63,955 nt of DNA from NCBI GenBank assembly GCA_016866215.1, contig VGNE01000015.1:1-63955 (forward strand), given 5' to 3'. The stretch is from Chloroflexota bacterium (lineage in GTDB: Bacteria > Chloroflexota > Anaerolineae > Anaerolineales > Villigracilaceae). Below, one piece after another: positions 34,726 to 42,518 of the stretch. Under the pieces are notes generated by a model, which was not told the DNA's origin, did not search any database, and worked only from the letters and a program-made list of their open reading frames with translations. Both the position numbers and the translations under genes were made by a program. Positions within the stretch are counted from its first letter, which is position 1, and each line of letters opens with the position of its first letter.

Positions 34726-35508
34726 CTATCCGAATCTTCCCGTCACGTAATCTTCCGTGCGCTTATCTTTGGGACGGGTGAAGATGGTTTGGGTCTTGTC
34801 AAATTCGATCACGCCGCCTGAGCGGTTGTCATCGATCATCATCATGGCAGTGTAATCCGAAACACGCGCGGCTTGCTGCATGTTGTGGGTGACGATGATG
34901 ATCGTGTAGTTCTTTTTCAACTCCTGCATGAGTTCTTCAATGCGAAGCGTGGAGATCGGGTCGAGCGCAGAGGCGGGTTCGTCCATCAAAATGATTTCGG
35001 GTTGAATGGCAATCGTCCGCGCAATGCACAGGCGTTGCTGCTGTCCACCCGAAAGTTCGTAGGCGCTCTTCTTGAGCAAATCCTTTACTTCATCCCAAAG
35101 CGCCGCACTGCGCAGGGATTGCTCCACAAGTTCATCCATATTTCCTTTGAAACCGTTGATCTTTGCGCCCCACGAGATATTCTCGTAAATCGATTTTGGG
35201 AACGGATTTGGCTTTTGGAAGACCATGCCGATCTTGCGGCGTACTTCCACGGGGTCAATTTCCTTGCCGTAGAGGTTTTGTCCCTGCATAAGGATTTCAC
35301 CTGTGACGTAACTGCTTGGCACGAAGTCATTCATGCGGTTGAAGGCACGCAGCAGTGTGGACTTGCCGCATCCTGAAGGTCCAATGATGGCAGTGATCTT
35401 CTGCTTTTCGATCTTCATGGTTACTTCGCTTACTGCAGCGAAACTGCCATAGAAGATGAAAAGGCTTTTTGTTTCGATTGCGTATTCTGGTGTTTGAGTA
35501 TTTTGCAT
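34726..35508 (-). CDS. pstB: Phosphate ABC transporter ATPase PstB
   Basis: A 260-residue ATPase: [21 protein letters not shown] (part), [36 protein letters not shown] and [12 protein letters not shown]. All motifs are intact. It energises PstC/PstA for high-affinity phosphate import. The gene follows pstA across a 120-bp gap that has a long-range inverted repeat. arsC is next. Confidence 0.95.
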   Translation of the reverse strand: MQNTQTPEYAIETKSLFIFYGSFAAVSEVTMKIEKQKITAIIGPSGCGKSTLLRAFNRMNDFVPSSYVTGEILMQGQNLYGKEIDPVEVRRKIGMVFQKPNPFPKSIYENISWGAKINGFKGNMDELVEQSLRSAALWDEVKDLLKKSAYELSGGQQQRLCIARTIAIQPEIILMDEPASALDPISTLRIEELMQELKKNYTIIIVTHNMQQAARVSDYTAMMMIDDNRSGGVIEFDKTQTIFTRPKDKRTEDYVTGRFG

Positions 35509-35530
35509 TTTTATTTCCTGTCAAAGAGAG

Positions 35531-35622
35531 ACCCTAAAGGTTTTCCCTGTAAATTGAATAACTTGATCGTGAAGGCATTTCATGTGAACGAGAAATCACT
35601 TCACGGAAGAAATCTTTAGGGT
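35531..35622. repeat. Inverted repeat between pstA and pstB
   Basis: GACCCTAAAG (35531-35540) and CTTTAGGGTC (35613-35622) enclose 72 nt. The transcript could fold into a long hairpin that lowers or stabilises pstB expression. Confidence 0.5.
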
Positions 35623-35630
35623 CTGAATTC

Positions 35631-36869
35631 CTAGTACTTTCTCTGGAAACGATTACGGAGCAGAATTGCGGTTGCGTTCAACGTGAGCAGCAGAACCAAC
35701 AGCACAATGATCGCACCCGCCGCAATGGCATGGAATTCAGACTGGGCGCGGGTTGTCCATTGGTAGATTTGAATGGGCAGTGCTGTGAATTTGGAGAAGG
35801 GCCCGCGCGGGTCCACGCTGATGAAAGTGGATGCGCCCACCACAATGAGCGGTGCGGTTTCACCCAGCGCGCGCGAAAGCGCGAGAATGCTTCCGGTGAG
35901 AATGCCCGCTATGGAATTCGGCAGAATGTGATGCCAGACGGTCTGCCATTTTGTGGCGCCAACGCCATACGCAGCCTGGCGTAACGAATCAGGCACGGCT
36001 TTGATGGCTTCCTGCGCGTTGATGATGATCAGCGGCAGGATCAATATGCCCATCGTCAAGCCTGCGGAGAGAACAGTGCGTCCGTTTGTATCTGTGACCC
36101 CGAACATACTTCCGCTTGTGAGCGGCGCCAGCACACGCACGAAGATCGCCAGTCCCAACATCCCGTAAACAATGCTCGGCACACCTGCAAGGTTATTGAT
36201 ATTCATTTGGATGATGCCCGTGAGCCAGTTCTTCGGGGCATATTCCTGCAGGTAAATTGCTGCGCCTGTGCCGAGGGGCAGGGCAAAGAGGAGCGCGATC
36301 CCCACCAGCCATAACGATCCCAAAATAGCCGTACGGACTCCTGCAAACTCCGCCTTGGATGACATGGGACTGGTCAGGAATTGAGGTGTAAGCCAGGAAC
36401 GAAATTCGAGTTTTGCATCAGGATATTTTTCCGCCGCTTCAGTGCGTATCGCGCCTGCGCGCATGATGGACTCGGTAAATGACCAGGTTTTTTTTATGTC
36501 CAACTGAATGAGACGTTCAAGAAAGAGCGTGTACAACTCTCCCCGTAAACGTGTTTCCATGGCTTTCTCATTGTTCAATTTATTGTATGCGCCTGATGAA
36601 AGATTGGCTTGAAGGGTGGTAAGCAATTCTTCCTTGGTTAGATCTTCCAGCGGTGTGGATGTGAAAGTGGCGGGGTCTTTTTTGTAATCATAAGCCACGT
36701 AGCCGAACGCGCCATCCACTACATCGTAGATCAGGGCGGTGAGACTGATGATGGCAATTAATAAGGCAGAGAAGAAGAGTGCCTGCCAAACCGAGGCGAC
36801 CCGATAGCGGGTATTAAGCGTAGAGCGGAAGGAGGGTCCTTCGGGGAAATGATTGTGTGTTGGGTTCAT
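35631..36869 (-). CDS. pstA: Phosphate ABC transporter permease PstA
   Basis: A 412-residue permease. The C-terminal 240 residues hold the transport domain (GTGAAIYLQEYAPKNW, LAGVPSIVYGMLGLAIF, RQAAYGVGATKWQTVWHHIL, ALSRALGETAPLIVVGA). A long extracytoplasmic insert (about 55-165) follows the first helix, which makes it larger than the E. coli protein (about 300 residues). The start overlaps the pstC stop by 4 bp. Confidence 0.93.
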   Translation of the reverse strand: MNPTHNHFPEGPSFRSTLNTRYRVASVWQALFFSALLIAIISLTALIYDVVDGAFGYVAYDYKKDPATFTSTPLEDLTKEELLTTLQANLSSGAYNKLNNEKAMETRLRGELYTLFLERLIQLDIKKTWSFTESIMRAGAIRTEAAEKYPDAKLEFRSWLTPQFLTSPMSSKAEFAGVRTAILGSLWLVGIALLFALPLGTGAAIYLQEYAPKNWLTGIIQMNINNLAGVPSIVYGMLGLAIFVRVLAPLTSGSMFGVTDTNGRTVLSAGLTMGILILPLIIINAQEAIKAVPDSLRQAAYGVGATKWQTVWHHILPNSIAGILTGSILALSRALGETAPLIVVGASTFISVDPRGPFSKFTALPIQIYQWTTRAQSEFHAIAAGAIIVLLVLLLTLNATAILLRNRFQRKY

Positions 36870-37792
36870 TCGTATCTCTCCCTGAAGCGGCTGACGACCT
36901 GTTGACTGATAAGGTTGAGGACGAGAGTCACCAGAAACAACATCAACGCAATGGCGAAGAGGCTGGTGTAATCGATTGTATTGTAGGATAAGTCGCCGCC
37001 GCTGATGCGGGCGATGTGCCCGGTCATGGTTTCGGCAGCTTGAAATGGATCGAATGTAAAATTGGGTCCCGCTCCCGCAGCGACGGCTACGATCATGGTC
37101 TCGCCGACGGCGCGGGAAATACCGATGATGAGCGCCGCTCCAATGCCGGACAGGGCGGCGGGCAATACCACTTGTATGCTGGTCTCAAATTTGGTAGCGC
37201 CCATGGCATAGGCACCTTCACGCAATGCACGCGGTACTGCGCTTAAGGCATCCTCGCTCATGGATGAGATCAGCGGCAGGATCATGATCCCCATGACCAG
37301 ACCCGCAGATGCCATGTTGTATACCTGAACGACATCGCCGAAGATGTTTTTTAAAATGGGTGTAACGAAAAGCAGGGCAAAATAACCATATACAACCGTG
37401 GGAATTCCCGCCAGGACTTCGAGGATGGGTTTCAGGATGGAACGCGCTCTCAGCGAGGCGTATTCACTTAGAAACAGGGCAGATGCAAGCCCGAGGGGAA
37501 GCGAGATCAGCATGGCAATGAAACTGGTGATAAGGGTTGATGTCACCAGAGACCAAATCCCGAATTGCCCGATCCCCGGCTGCCAGCGCGTAGTCCCAAA
37601 GAATTTCGCCAGCGTCACTTCGGGGTCGCCGAAGAAGAGCCAGGCTTCCTTGCCGAGTTCGTAAACGATGGCGAGGGTGGTAAAGATGGACAAAATGCCC
37701 GCGATGAAGAGCAGGCCCTGGATCGCATCTTCGCCAATGCGCGGTTTTTTATGCAAGTCAAAATTTTTGAATTGATTTTTCAATTCCTGCAT
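36866..37792 (-). CDS. pstC: Phosphate ABC transporter permease PstC
   Basis: A 308-residue permease with six helices. Family blocks: LFLSEYASLRARSILKP, EVLAGIPTVVYGYFAL, REGAYAMGATKFETSIQVVLPAALSG (part), and ISRAVGETMIVAVAAGAGP. It forms the phosphate channel with PstA. A hairpin at 37838-37866 separates it from pstS and may lower its expression relative to the binding protein. Confidence 0.94.
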   Translation of the reverse strand: MQELKNQFKNFDLHKKPRIGEDAIQGLLFIAGILSIFTTLAIVYELGKEAWLFFGDPEVTLAKFFGTTRWQPGIGQFGIWSLVTSTLITSFIAMLISLPLGLASALFLSEYASLRARSILKPILEVLAGIPTVVYGYFALLFVTPILKNIFGDVVQVYNMASAGLVMGIMILPLISSMSEDALSAVPRALREGAYAMGATKFETSIQVVLPAALSGIGAALIIGISRAVGETMIVAVAAGAGPNFTFDPFQAAETMTGHIARISGGDLSYNTIDYTSLFAIALMLFLVTLVLNLISQQVVSRFRERYE

Positions 37793-37837
37793 CCTTTCAA
37801 CCTGATGACGGATGGGATATGCTTTTACAGCATAAAT

Positions 37838-37866
37838 GGGCTGGCCTCATTTTTAGAGACCAGCCC
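37838..37866 (-). terminator. Hairpin between pstS and pstC (attenuator)
   Basis: GGGCTGG and CCAGCCC enclose 15 nt, 20 bp past the pstS stop. The T-run is weak, so partial termination is more likely. This would allow more PstS than PstC, as is common in pst operons. Confidence 0.55.
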
Positions 37867-37885
37867 AATACTATTTTTTTATTTC

Positions 37886-38947
37886 TTACTTGCTTGTAGC
37901 GGACATCCAGGCTTCCATTGCGCCATCCATATCTGCGGCGGGAGCGGGGAAGTAACCGACATCCACGATGTTGTCGTTGACATTGCTCAAGTAGAAGTAG
38001 ATGAACGCGGCGACTTGGGGTTTCTCTTGCATGATCTTGGCGGTCGTGTAGATAAAGAGCGGGCGGGAGATGGGATAGGTTCCATCGTCCACAGTGCTCT
38101 GGTTGGGCTCAACACCTTCAACGGCTACGGCCTTCAATGCGCCGGAGTTCTCAGAGAAATAAGCGAAGCCGAAGTAACCGATGGCGTAGGGGCTGCCTTC
38201 CACACCCTGGACGAGGACATTGTCATCCTCAGAGAACTGCGCGCCTTCGAGGCCGAGCAGGGCTTCTTCGCCAGCGGCGGTGTCAGCCTTACCATCAGCA
38301 TTGAGGTAGAGGGGAGCAACAACAGCTTCATTGAAGAAATCGAATGTGCCGCTGTCAGCGCCTGGGCCGTAAACCAAAATGGTTTCAGCGGGGAAGGCAG
38401 CGTCAACTTCATTCCATTTGGTGATCTGGCCTGTGAAGATCTTGCCGAGTTGTTCCTTGGTGAGGGCGGTGACGAAATCATTTTCAGCGCTCACGACCAC
38501 GGTAAGGGCATCGGTGCCAACGCGGAATTCATTCGGCGCGCGGCCAATGGCGGCGCAGGCTTCTTTTTCGCTGTCCTTGATGGCGCGGGAAGCGTTGGCA
38601 ATGTCAGATTCGCCGGCAACGCAGAAGCGCTCAAAACCAGCGCCTGAGCCAATACTGTCCACAGTAACGTTGCCGGTGTAGCCTTCCTGTTGGAAGAGTT
38701 CCGCCATGCGCTCGGAGAGCGGGAAGACGGTGGAGGAACCGGCGGTGATAATGTCGCCGGTAACGGCGTCGGGGGCGTACATTGCCATCGGGTCTTCGGT
38801 GGGGGCGGCGGTTGGCTCGATAACTATGGGAGCTTCTGTCGCTGTGGGCTCAACAGCCTGCGTTTCGGCAGCCGGGGCGCCACAAGCCGCGAGCAGCAGG
38901 CTCATGGCTGTCATTACAAACATTAACGAACGAACAATTTTGGACAT
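37886..38947 (-). CDS. pstS: Phosphate-binding lipoprotein PstS
   Basis: A 353-residue binding protein. The lipobox is SLLLAACGA. The phosphate site blocks are ITAGSSTVFPLSERMAE, DSIGSGAGFERFC and SDIANASRAIKDSE, with YGPGADSGTFDFFNEAV further on. RBS AAGGAGA before ATG 38947. It is first in pstSCAB-arsC-phoU, with a candidate Pho box 72-88 bp upstream of the start. Confidence 0.95.
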   Translation of the reverse strand: MSKIVRSLMFVMTAMSLLLAACGAPAAETQAVEPTATEAPIVIEPTAAPTEDPMAMYAPDAVTGDIITAGSSTVFPLSERMAELFQQEGYTGNVTVDSIGSGAGFERFCVAGESDIANASRAIKDSEKEACAAIGRAPNEFRVGTDALTVVVSAENDFVTALTKEQLGKIFTGQITKWNEVDAAFPAETILVYGPGADSGTFDFFNEAVVAPLYLNADGKADTAAGEEALLGLEGAQFSEDDNVLVQGVEGSPYAIGYFGFAYFSENSGALKAVAVEGVEPNQSTVDDGTYPISRPLFIYTTAKIMQEKPQVAAFIYFYLSNVNDNIVDVGYFPAPAADMDGAMEAWMSATSK

Positions 38948-39018
38948 TTCTCTATTTCTCCTTTTGTATTTGTATGCTGTGATGTTATCAGGCGGGTCTT
39001 AAGGTCAATGGAAGGATG

Positions 39019-39035
39019 GGTTAACGTCTTGTTAA
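39019..39035 (-). promoter_or_regulatory. Candidate Pho box upstream of pstS
   Basis: Minus-strand TTAACA (39035-39030) and TTAACC (39024-39019) are direct repeats with an 11-bp period, the layout bound by PhoP/PhoB-type regulators. A matching site with two perfect copies lies upstream of phoB. Confidence 0.6.
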
Positions 39036-39046
39036 ATATTCCGCAT

Positions 39047-39132
39047 GTCATTGCGAGGCGTACTTGCTCTTCGCCGAAGCAATCTTGTCTATTGTGATGG
39101 AGATTGCTTCGCTCTTCGGGCTCGCAATGACG
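39047..39132. repeat. Palindromic repeat family 1, copy 6
   Basis: GTCATTGCGAGGCGTAC, CCGAAGCAATCTTGTC, GGAGATTGCTTCGC and GCTCGCAATGACG. It sits between the divergent pstS and manA starts and ends 9 bp before the manA minus-10 box. Confidence 0.7.
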
Positions 39133-39141
39133 AGAAGCGAT

Positions 39142-39147
39142 TACAAT
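39142..39147 (+). promoter_or_regulatory. Minus-10 box TACAAT, 6 nt before the manA start
   Basis: TACAAT ends 6 nt before ATG 39154, with CCCCC between, so no ribosome-binding site is possible. Probably a leaderless mRNA. Confidence 0.5.
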
Positions 39148-39153
39148 ACCCCC

Positions 39154-40179
39154 ATGAACAAGACGCCTTTTTCCCTTGCCCCCGAATATCGTGACTATGT
39201 CTGGGGTGGAGCGAGACTCCGCCCTGAGATTGTCCCCACCGCCGAGGCGTGGATCATCTACGCCGGCAACCGCATCTCTTCCGGACCGTATGCCGGGCGC
39301 GTCCTTGCGGAATTGGCAGAAGACTTCGGGACAGATTTACTCGGCACCCGCGCCATCGCGCGGACTGGGAATCGCTTTCCTGTTTTGGTGAAGATTCTCG
39401 ATTGCGCGCAATGGCTGTCGTTACAAGTCCACCCGAATGATGAGCAAGCAAAAAAATTAGAAGGCGAAGGATTCTTCGGAAAGACTGAAGCATGGCATGT
39501 GTTGGAGTCAGAGCCTAATGCCAAATTGATCGTAGGTATAAAACCCAACATCGCAGCCGAAACATTGACTGATTCAATCAGGAGCGGAACGATTCTTGAT
39601 AAAGTTGAATCATTGGAAGTAAAGGCTGGAGATACATTGTTTCTGAGCCCAGGCACAATCCACGCGCTGGGACCTGGCTTGCTCATTTATGAAATTCAAC
39701 AAACATCGGATTTAACCTATCGAGTCTACGATTGGGGGCGGCCTGAAACAGGGAAGCGTAAATTGCACATTGAAAAGGCGCTGGCTGTTTCGAACTCAAA
39801 TGTGACCACTTCTGTTTTACATGCGCCGCAGGTCAATGATGGCGATGTGAAGACTTTGGCGCAATGCGAATATTTCAAATTGGAAACGATCTTTGCTGAA
39901 AAGAAAACCATTGATCTGGATACCTTGGGAGAATCCTTCCACGGGTTGACCGTGATCGAGGGACAGATCCAGGTATCGGCGGGCGCGACACTCCCTGGCA
40001 CTGCCCGCCAGGGCAAGTGTGCGCCGCACGCCACATCGTCCCGACGCTTTTTCGGGAGTGCAGGTGAGCGGGAGACGTTTATCCTCAATAAATTTGAAAC
40101 GCTCTTAATCCCCGCTATTTGTGGAGCGTATCAAATTAGTCCATTGACAAAGAGTCGTGTCCTGAAGGCGAGTGTTTAA
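39154..40179 (+). CDS. manA: Mannose-6-phosphate isomerase, class I
   Basis: A 341-residue zinc enzyme that interconverts fructose-6-phosphate and mannose-6-phosphate. Motifs: DYVWGGARL near the start, SLQVHPNDEQAKKLEGEGFF (zinc ligands Q and H), KTEAWHVLE and SPGTIHALGPGLLIYEIQQTS (part). Residues about 277-305 are encoded by a dispersed repeat that also occurs between frr and uppS, and do not look like ManA (TARQGKCAPHATSSRRFFG). The insert keeps the frame, and the normal ending (FETLLIPAICGAY) follows. ATG 39154 fits a leaderless start. Confidence 0.9.
   Translation: MNKTPFSLAPEYRDYVWGGARLRPEIVPTAEAWIIYAGNRISSGPYAGRVLAELAEDFGTDLLGTRAIARTGNRFPVLVKILDCAQWLSLQVHPNDEQAKKLEGEGFFGKTEAWHVLESEPNAKLIVGIKPNIAAETLTDSIRSGTILDKVESLEVKAGDTLFLSPGTIHALGPGLLIYEIQQTSDLTYRVYDWGRPETGKRKLHIEKALAVSNSNVTTSVLHAPQVNDGDVKTLAQCEYFKLETIFAEKKTIDLDTLGESFHGLTVIEGQIQVSAGATLPGTARQGKCAPHATSSRRFFGSAGERETFILNKFETLLIPAICGAYQISPLTKSRVLKASV
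39984..40068. repeat. Dispersed repeat inserted in frame in manA
   Basis: The sequence from GCGACACTCCCTGGCACTGC to TTCGGGAGTGCAGGTGAG matches 57156-57268, which lies between genes and is about 28 bp longer in the middle. The ends are complementary (CACTCCC/GGGAGTG). Confidence 0.8.
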
Positions 40180-40204
40180 CTCTGCTATGCAAAGTAGTAA
40201 ACAC

Positions 40205-41452
40205 TTAAGTCATTACTACTGGAATCTCAAAATAAAAGACACTGCCGAGCCCCACTCTGCTCTCCGCCCAAATTTTTCCGCCATGCGCTTCCACGATGTG
40301 TTTTGAAATGGACAATCCAAGCCCTGTGCCAGAACCTGTGCGGGATTTATCCATCCGATAAAATCTTTCAAAGATACGGGATAGACTCTCCGCTGGGATT
40401 CCAACGCCTGTATCCCGCACAGCGAATCTAACTCCGCCCGAACCCGATTTTCCAAAGAGGGCTGTGCCTGCTTCGAGGACAATATCTCCCCCGGGCTTTG
40501 TGAACTTCACCGCATTGTGAATTAGATTCACCAACACCTGCTCCAAACGCGATTTGTCCGCGCGGACATTTTGCAGAGCATCCTCACACTTAATTGATAA
40601 TTTTAGCCCTGCGCGTTCGGCTTGCATCTTCATTCTGTCAGCAGCGGAGGTTATCAAACTCTTTGGCGCAAGCGGCGCGAGGATCAGTTCCACTTGGCCT
40701 GACTCAATACGTGAGAGGTCAAGCAATTCCTGCGCCATCTGCGTCAGCGCATCTACCTCAGTGCTGATCCTGCCCAGGAAACGCGGACCCGCATCCGGGT
40801 CCGCGAGAGCGCCGTCTTGTAATGTCTCCGTTAAAGCTTTGAGCGATGCTAGCGGCGTCCGCAATTCGTGTGACACGTTTGAGATGAAGTCGCGTCTTAC
40901 ATTTTCGAGTTTACGCACGCGGGTCAGATCCTGCACGAGTAAAAGGCTTCCGCTTGCATGAGCATCAGGGATGGCGATAAGTTGCAAAAATTGATGGCGC
41001 GCAGGCAATTCAACGGACTCGCTTTGCATTTCACTCGTTTGCTGGCAAAGCCGCCATGCATCCACAAGTTGATGATTGCGAACCACTTCAGTAACGCTAT
41101 GCCCAAGTGCATTGGGTATTTCAAAAAGTTTTTGCGCGGCAGGGTTCGCAAACTGGATCAGTCCATTCGCATCTGCAATGATGACCCCGTCGGTTAATTG
41201 TTCAAGCACGGTGGAGAGGCGGACGTTTTTGGAATCTGAGGTGGAAAGTTGAAGGTTGAAGGTTGTTTGCAGGGATGCGATTGCGTTGGATAGATTTTCA
41301 AAACCTTTCAAGTCGGTGGGGAGGTTGTTGGGCTGATTACGAATGAGACTTGAATAGTCGTTCATGCGTCTCTTTAAATCATAATATTGCCACGCAAACC
41401 ACGCAGCCAAGAGGAACAAAGTAGTAACAATTACCCAGAGAAATGAATTCAT
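40205..41452 (-). CDS. phoR: Phosphate regulon sensor histidine kinase PhoR
   Basis: A 415-residue kinase with one N-terminal membrane helix (4-22), a PAS domain (about 80-180, DGVIIADANGLIQFANPAAQ), HisKA with FISNVSHELRTPLASLKAL (His about 200), and HATPase (NLIHNAVKFTKPGGD, RDTGVGIP, GTGLGLSISKHIVEAHGG). The order matches PhoR. It should phosphorylate PhoB when phosphate is low. It follows phoB, separated by a low-complexity spacer. Confidence 0.92.
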   Translation of the reverse strand: MNSFLWVIVTTLFLLAAWFAWQYYDLKRRMNDYSSLIRNQPNNLPTDLKGFENLSNAIASLQTTFNLQLSTSDSKNVRLSTVLEQLTDGVIIADANGLIQFANPAAQKLFEIPNALGHSVTEVVRNHQLVDAWRLCQQTSEMQSESVELPARHQFLQLIAIPDAHASGSLLLVQDLTRVRKLENVRRDFISNVSHELRTPLASLKALTETLQDGALADPDAGPRFLGRISTEVDALTQMAQELLDLSRIESGQVELILAPLAPKSLITSAADRMKMQAERAGLKLSIKCEDALQNVRADKSRLEQVLVNLIHNAVKFTKPGGDIVLEAGTALFGKSGSGGVRFAVRDTGVGIPAESLSRIFERFYRMDKSRTGSGTGLGLSISKHIVEAHGGKIWAESRVGLGSVFYFEIPVVMT

Positions 41453-41469
41453 CCCGACTTTTGACCTTT

Positions 41470-41518
41470 GACCTTTTTTTATCCTTCATCCTTCATCATT
41501 CATCCTTTTTCCTTTTTT
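41470..41518. repeat. Low-complexity CATCCTT spacer between phoB and phoR
   Basis: ATCCTTCATCCTTCATC followed by TTCATCC and pyrimidine runs. The same word type, in opposite orientation, is inside comEC at 3846-3897. Confidence 0.5.
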
Positions 41519-41521
41519 CTC

Positions 41522-42232
41522 TTACCCTTCAAACCGATATCCCCCGCCTCTCACCGTCACAATGCGGACAGGGTTTGCGGCATCTTTTTCTATCTTTTGG
41601 CGAAGCCACCTTATGTGAACATCCACCGTGCGGCTGTCGCCGATGAAATCCCAGCCCCAGACTCGTTCCAATACGAATTCGCGCGAGAGCATCTGTCCCT
41701 TGTGTTCGGCGAAGAATAAAAGTAATTCATATTCCTTGGGCTTGAGTTGGATGGGTTCGTCGTTCAAGGTCACTTCGCGGCGGGTGAGGTTGACGGTGAG
41801 ATTCTCGAATTTCAGGGTTTCGTGTTTTGGCTCTGAAATACCAGTCTGTCTCATTTCCTCGCGAAGCAGGCGCGTGCGCCTGAGCTGCGCTTTTACCCTT
41901 GCCAATAACTCGCGCATCGAAAAAGGTTTGGTCAGGTAATCGTCCGCGCCCACTTCGAGACCCACCACACGATCAATTTCATCATCACGTGCAGTGAGCA
42001 TCAAAATGGCAGCAGACATTTCCTTGCGGAGAATCCGTCCCACTTCAAAACCGTCCATTTCTGGAAGCATGATATCCAGTATGATCAAGTCTGGCCTCAT
42101 CTTGCGAGCGGATTCCAACGCTGAGCGCCCGTCACCAATCACCTCAACAGCATAGCCTTCTTTTTTCAGGCTGTACGCGAGAGTCTCTTGTAAAGAAATT
42201 TCATCTTCAACTATTAGTATTGATTCGGTCAT
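41522..42232 (-). CDS. phoB: Phosphate regulon response regulator PhoB/PhoP
   Basis: A 236-residue OmpR-family regulator. The receiver domain has EDE (about 9-11), the phosphorylated Asp in [14 protein letters not shown] (about 52), and [14 protein letters not shown]. The C-terminal winged helix includes [35 protein letters not shown] and [13 protein letters not shown] 42232 ([11 protein letters not shown]) is preferred over 42250. Two TTAACA copies with an 11-bp period lie upstream, so autoregulation is likely. phoR is next. Confidence 0.94.
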   Translation of the reverse strand: MTESILIVEDEISLQETLAYSLKKEGYAVEVIGDGRSALESARKMRPDLIILDIMLPEMDGFEVGRILRKEMSAAILMLTARDDEIDRVVGLEVGADDYLTKPFSMRELLARVKAQLRRTRLLREEMRQTGISEPKHETLKFENLTVNLTRREVTLNDEPIQLKPKEYELLLFFAEHKGQMLSREFVLERVWGWDFIGDSRTVDVHIRWLRQKIEKDAANPVRIVTVRGGGYRFEG

Positions 42233-42267
42233 TGGTGATGAATATACCATTAAAGAAAAAATGATTT

Positions 42268-42284
42268 TGTTAAGGTTATGTTAA
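42268..42284 (-). promoter_or_regulatory. Candidate Pho box upstream of phoB
   Basis: Minus-strand TTAACATAACCTTAACA: two identical hexamers with an 11-bp period, 36-52 bp upstream of ATG 42232. A TATATT at about 42246 could be the minus-10. The site matches the one at pstS. Confidence 0.7.
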
Positions 42285-42314
42285 TGACAGGCGGGTTTGC
42301 TTACGATGTAAAGC

Positions 42315-42345
42315 AAGACTGCCGAGCTAACAACTTGGCAGTCTT
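42315..42345. terminator. Hairpin AAGACTGCC/GGCAGTCTT
   Basis: A 9-bp perfect stem with a 13-nt loop and TTTATTTAT on the plus-strand side. No plus-strand gene ends here, so it may serve the minus-strand carboxypeptidase gene or the remnant at 42354. Confidence 0.6.
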
Positions 42346-42353
42346 TTTATTTA

Positions 42354-42474
42354 TCATGAACCCACGGGCCTTTTTGGTTTGCATTTGAACAGTTTCCAAA
42401 TGAGCCAGATCAGGAACGCGGGCGGGGCGAGAATGGGGACAATTACTATAAAGACCCAGATGAGGAAATCCGCA
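42354..42474 (-). pseudogene. Frameshifted remnant of a small membrane-protein C-terminus
   Basis: Minus-strand reading gives FADFLIWVFIVIVPILAPP and then, after a change of frame at about 42420, AFLIWLIWKLFKCKPKRP before a stop. The pattern of a hydrophobic segment followed by basic residues resembles the ends of DUF4349-type proteins. There is no start codon. Short and decayed, so weak. Confidence 0.3.
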
Positions 42475-42518
42475 AATCAAAGAGCGCACATGGTTTCCAT
42501 CACATGCGGTCTTAAGAT

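Noticed and set aside
37565-38647. 360-codon open frame on the plus strand
   Set aside because: Antisense to pstC and pstS, both complete and with family motifs; no RBS and no recognisable domain.
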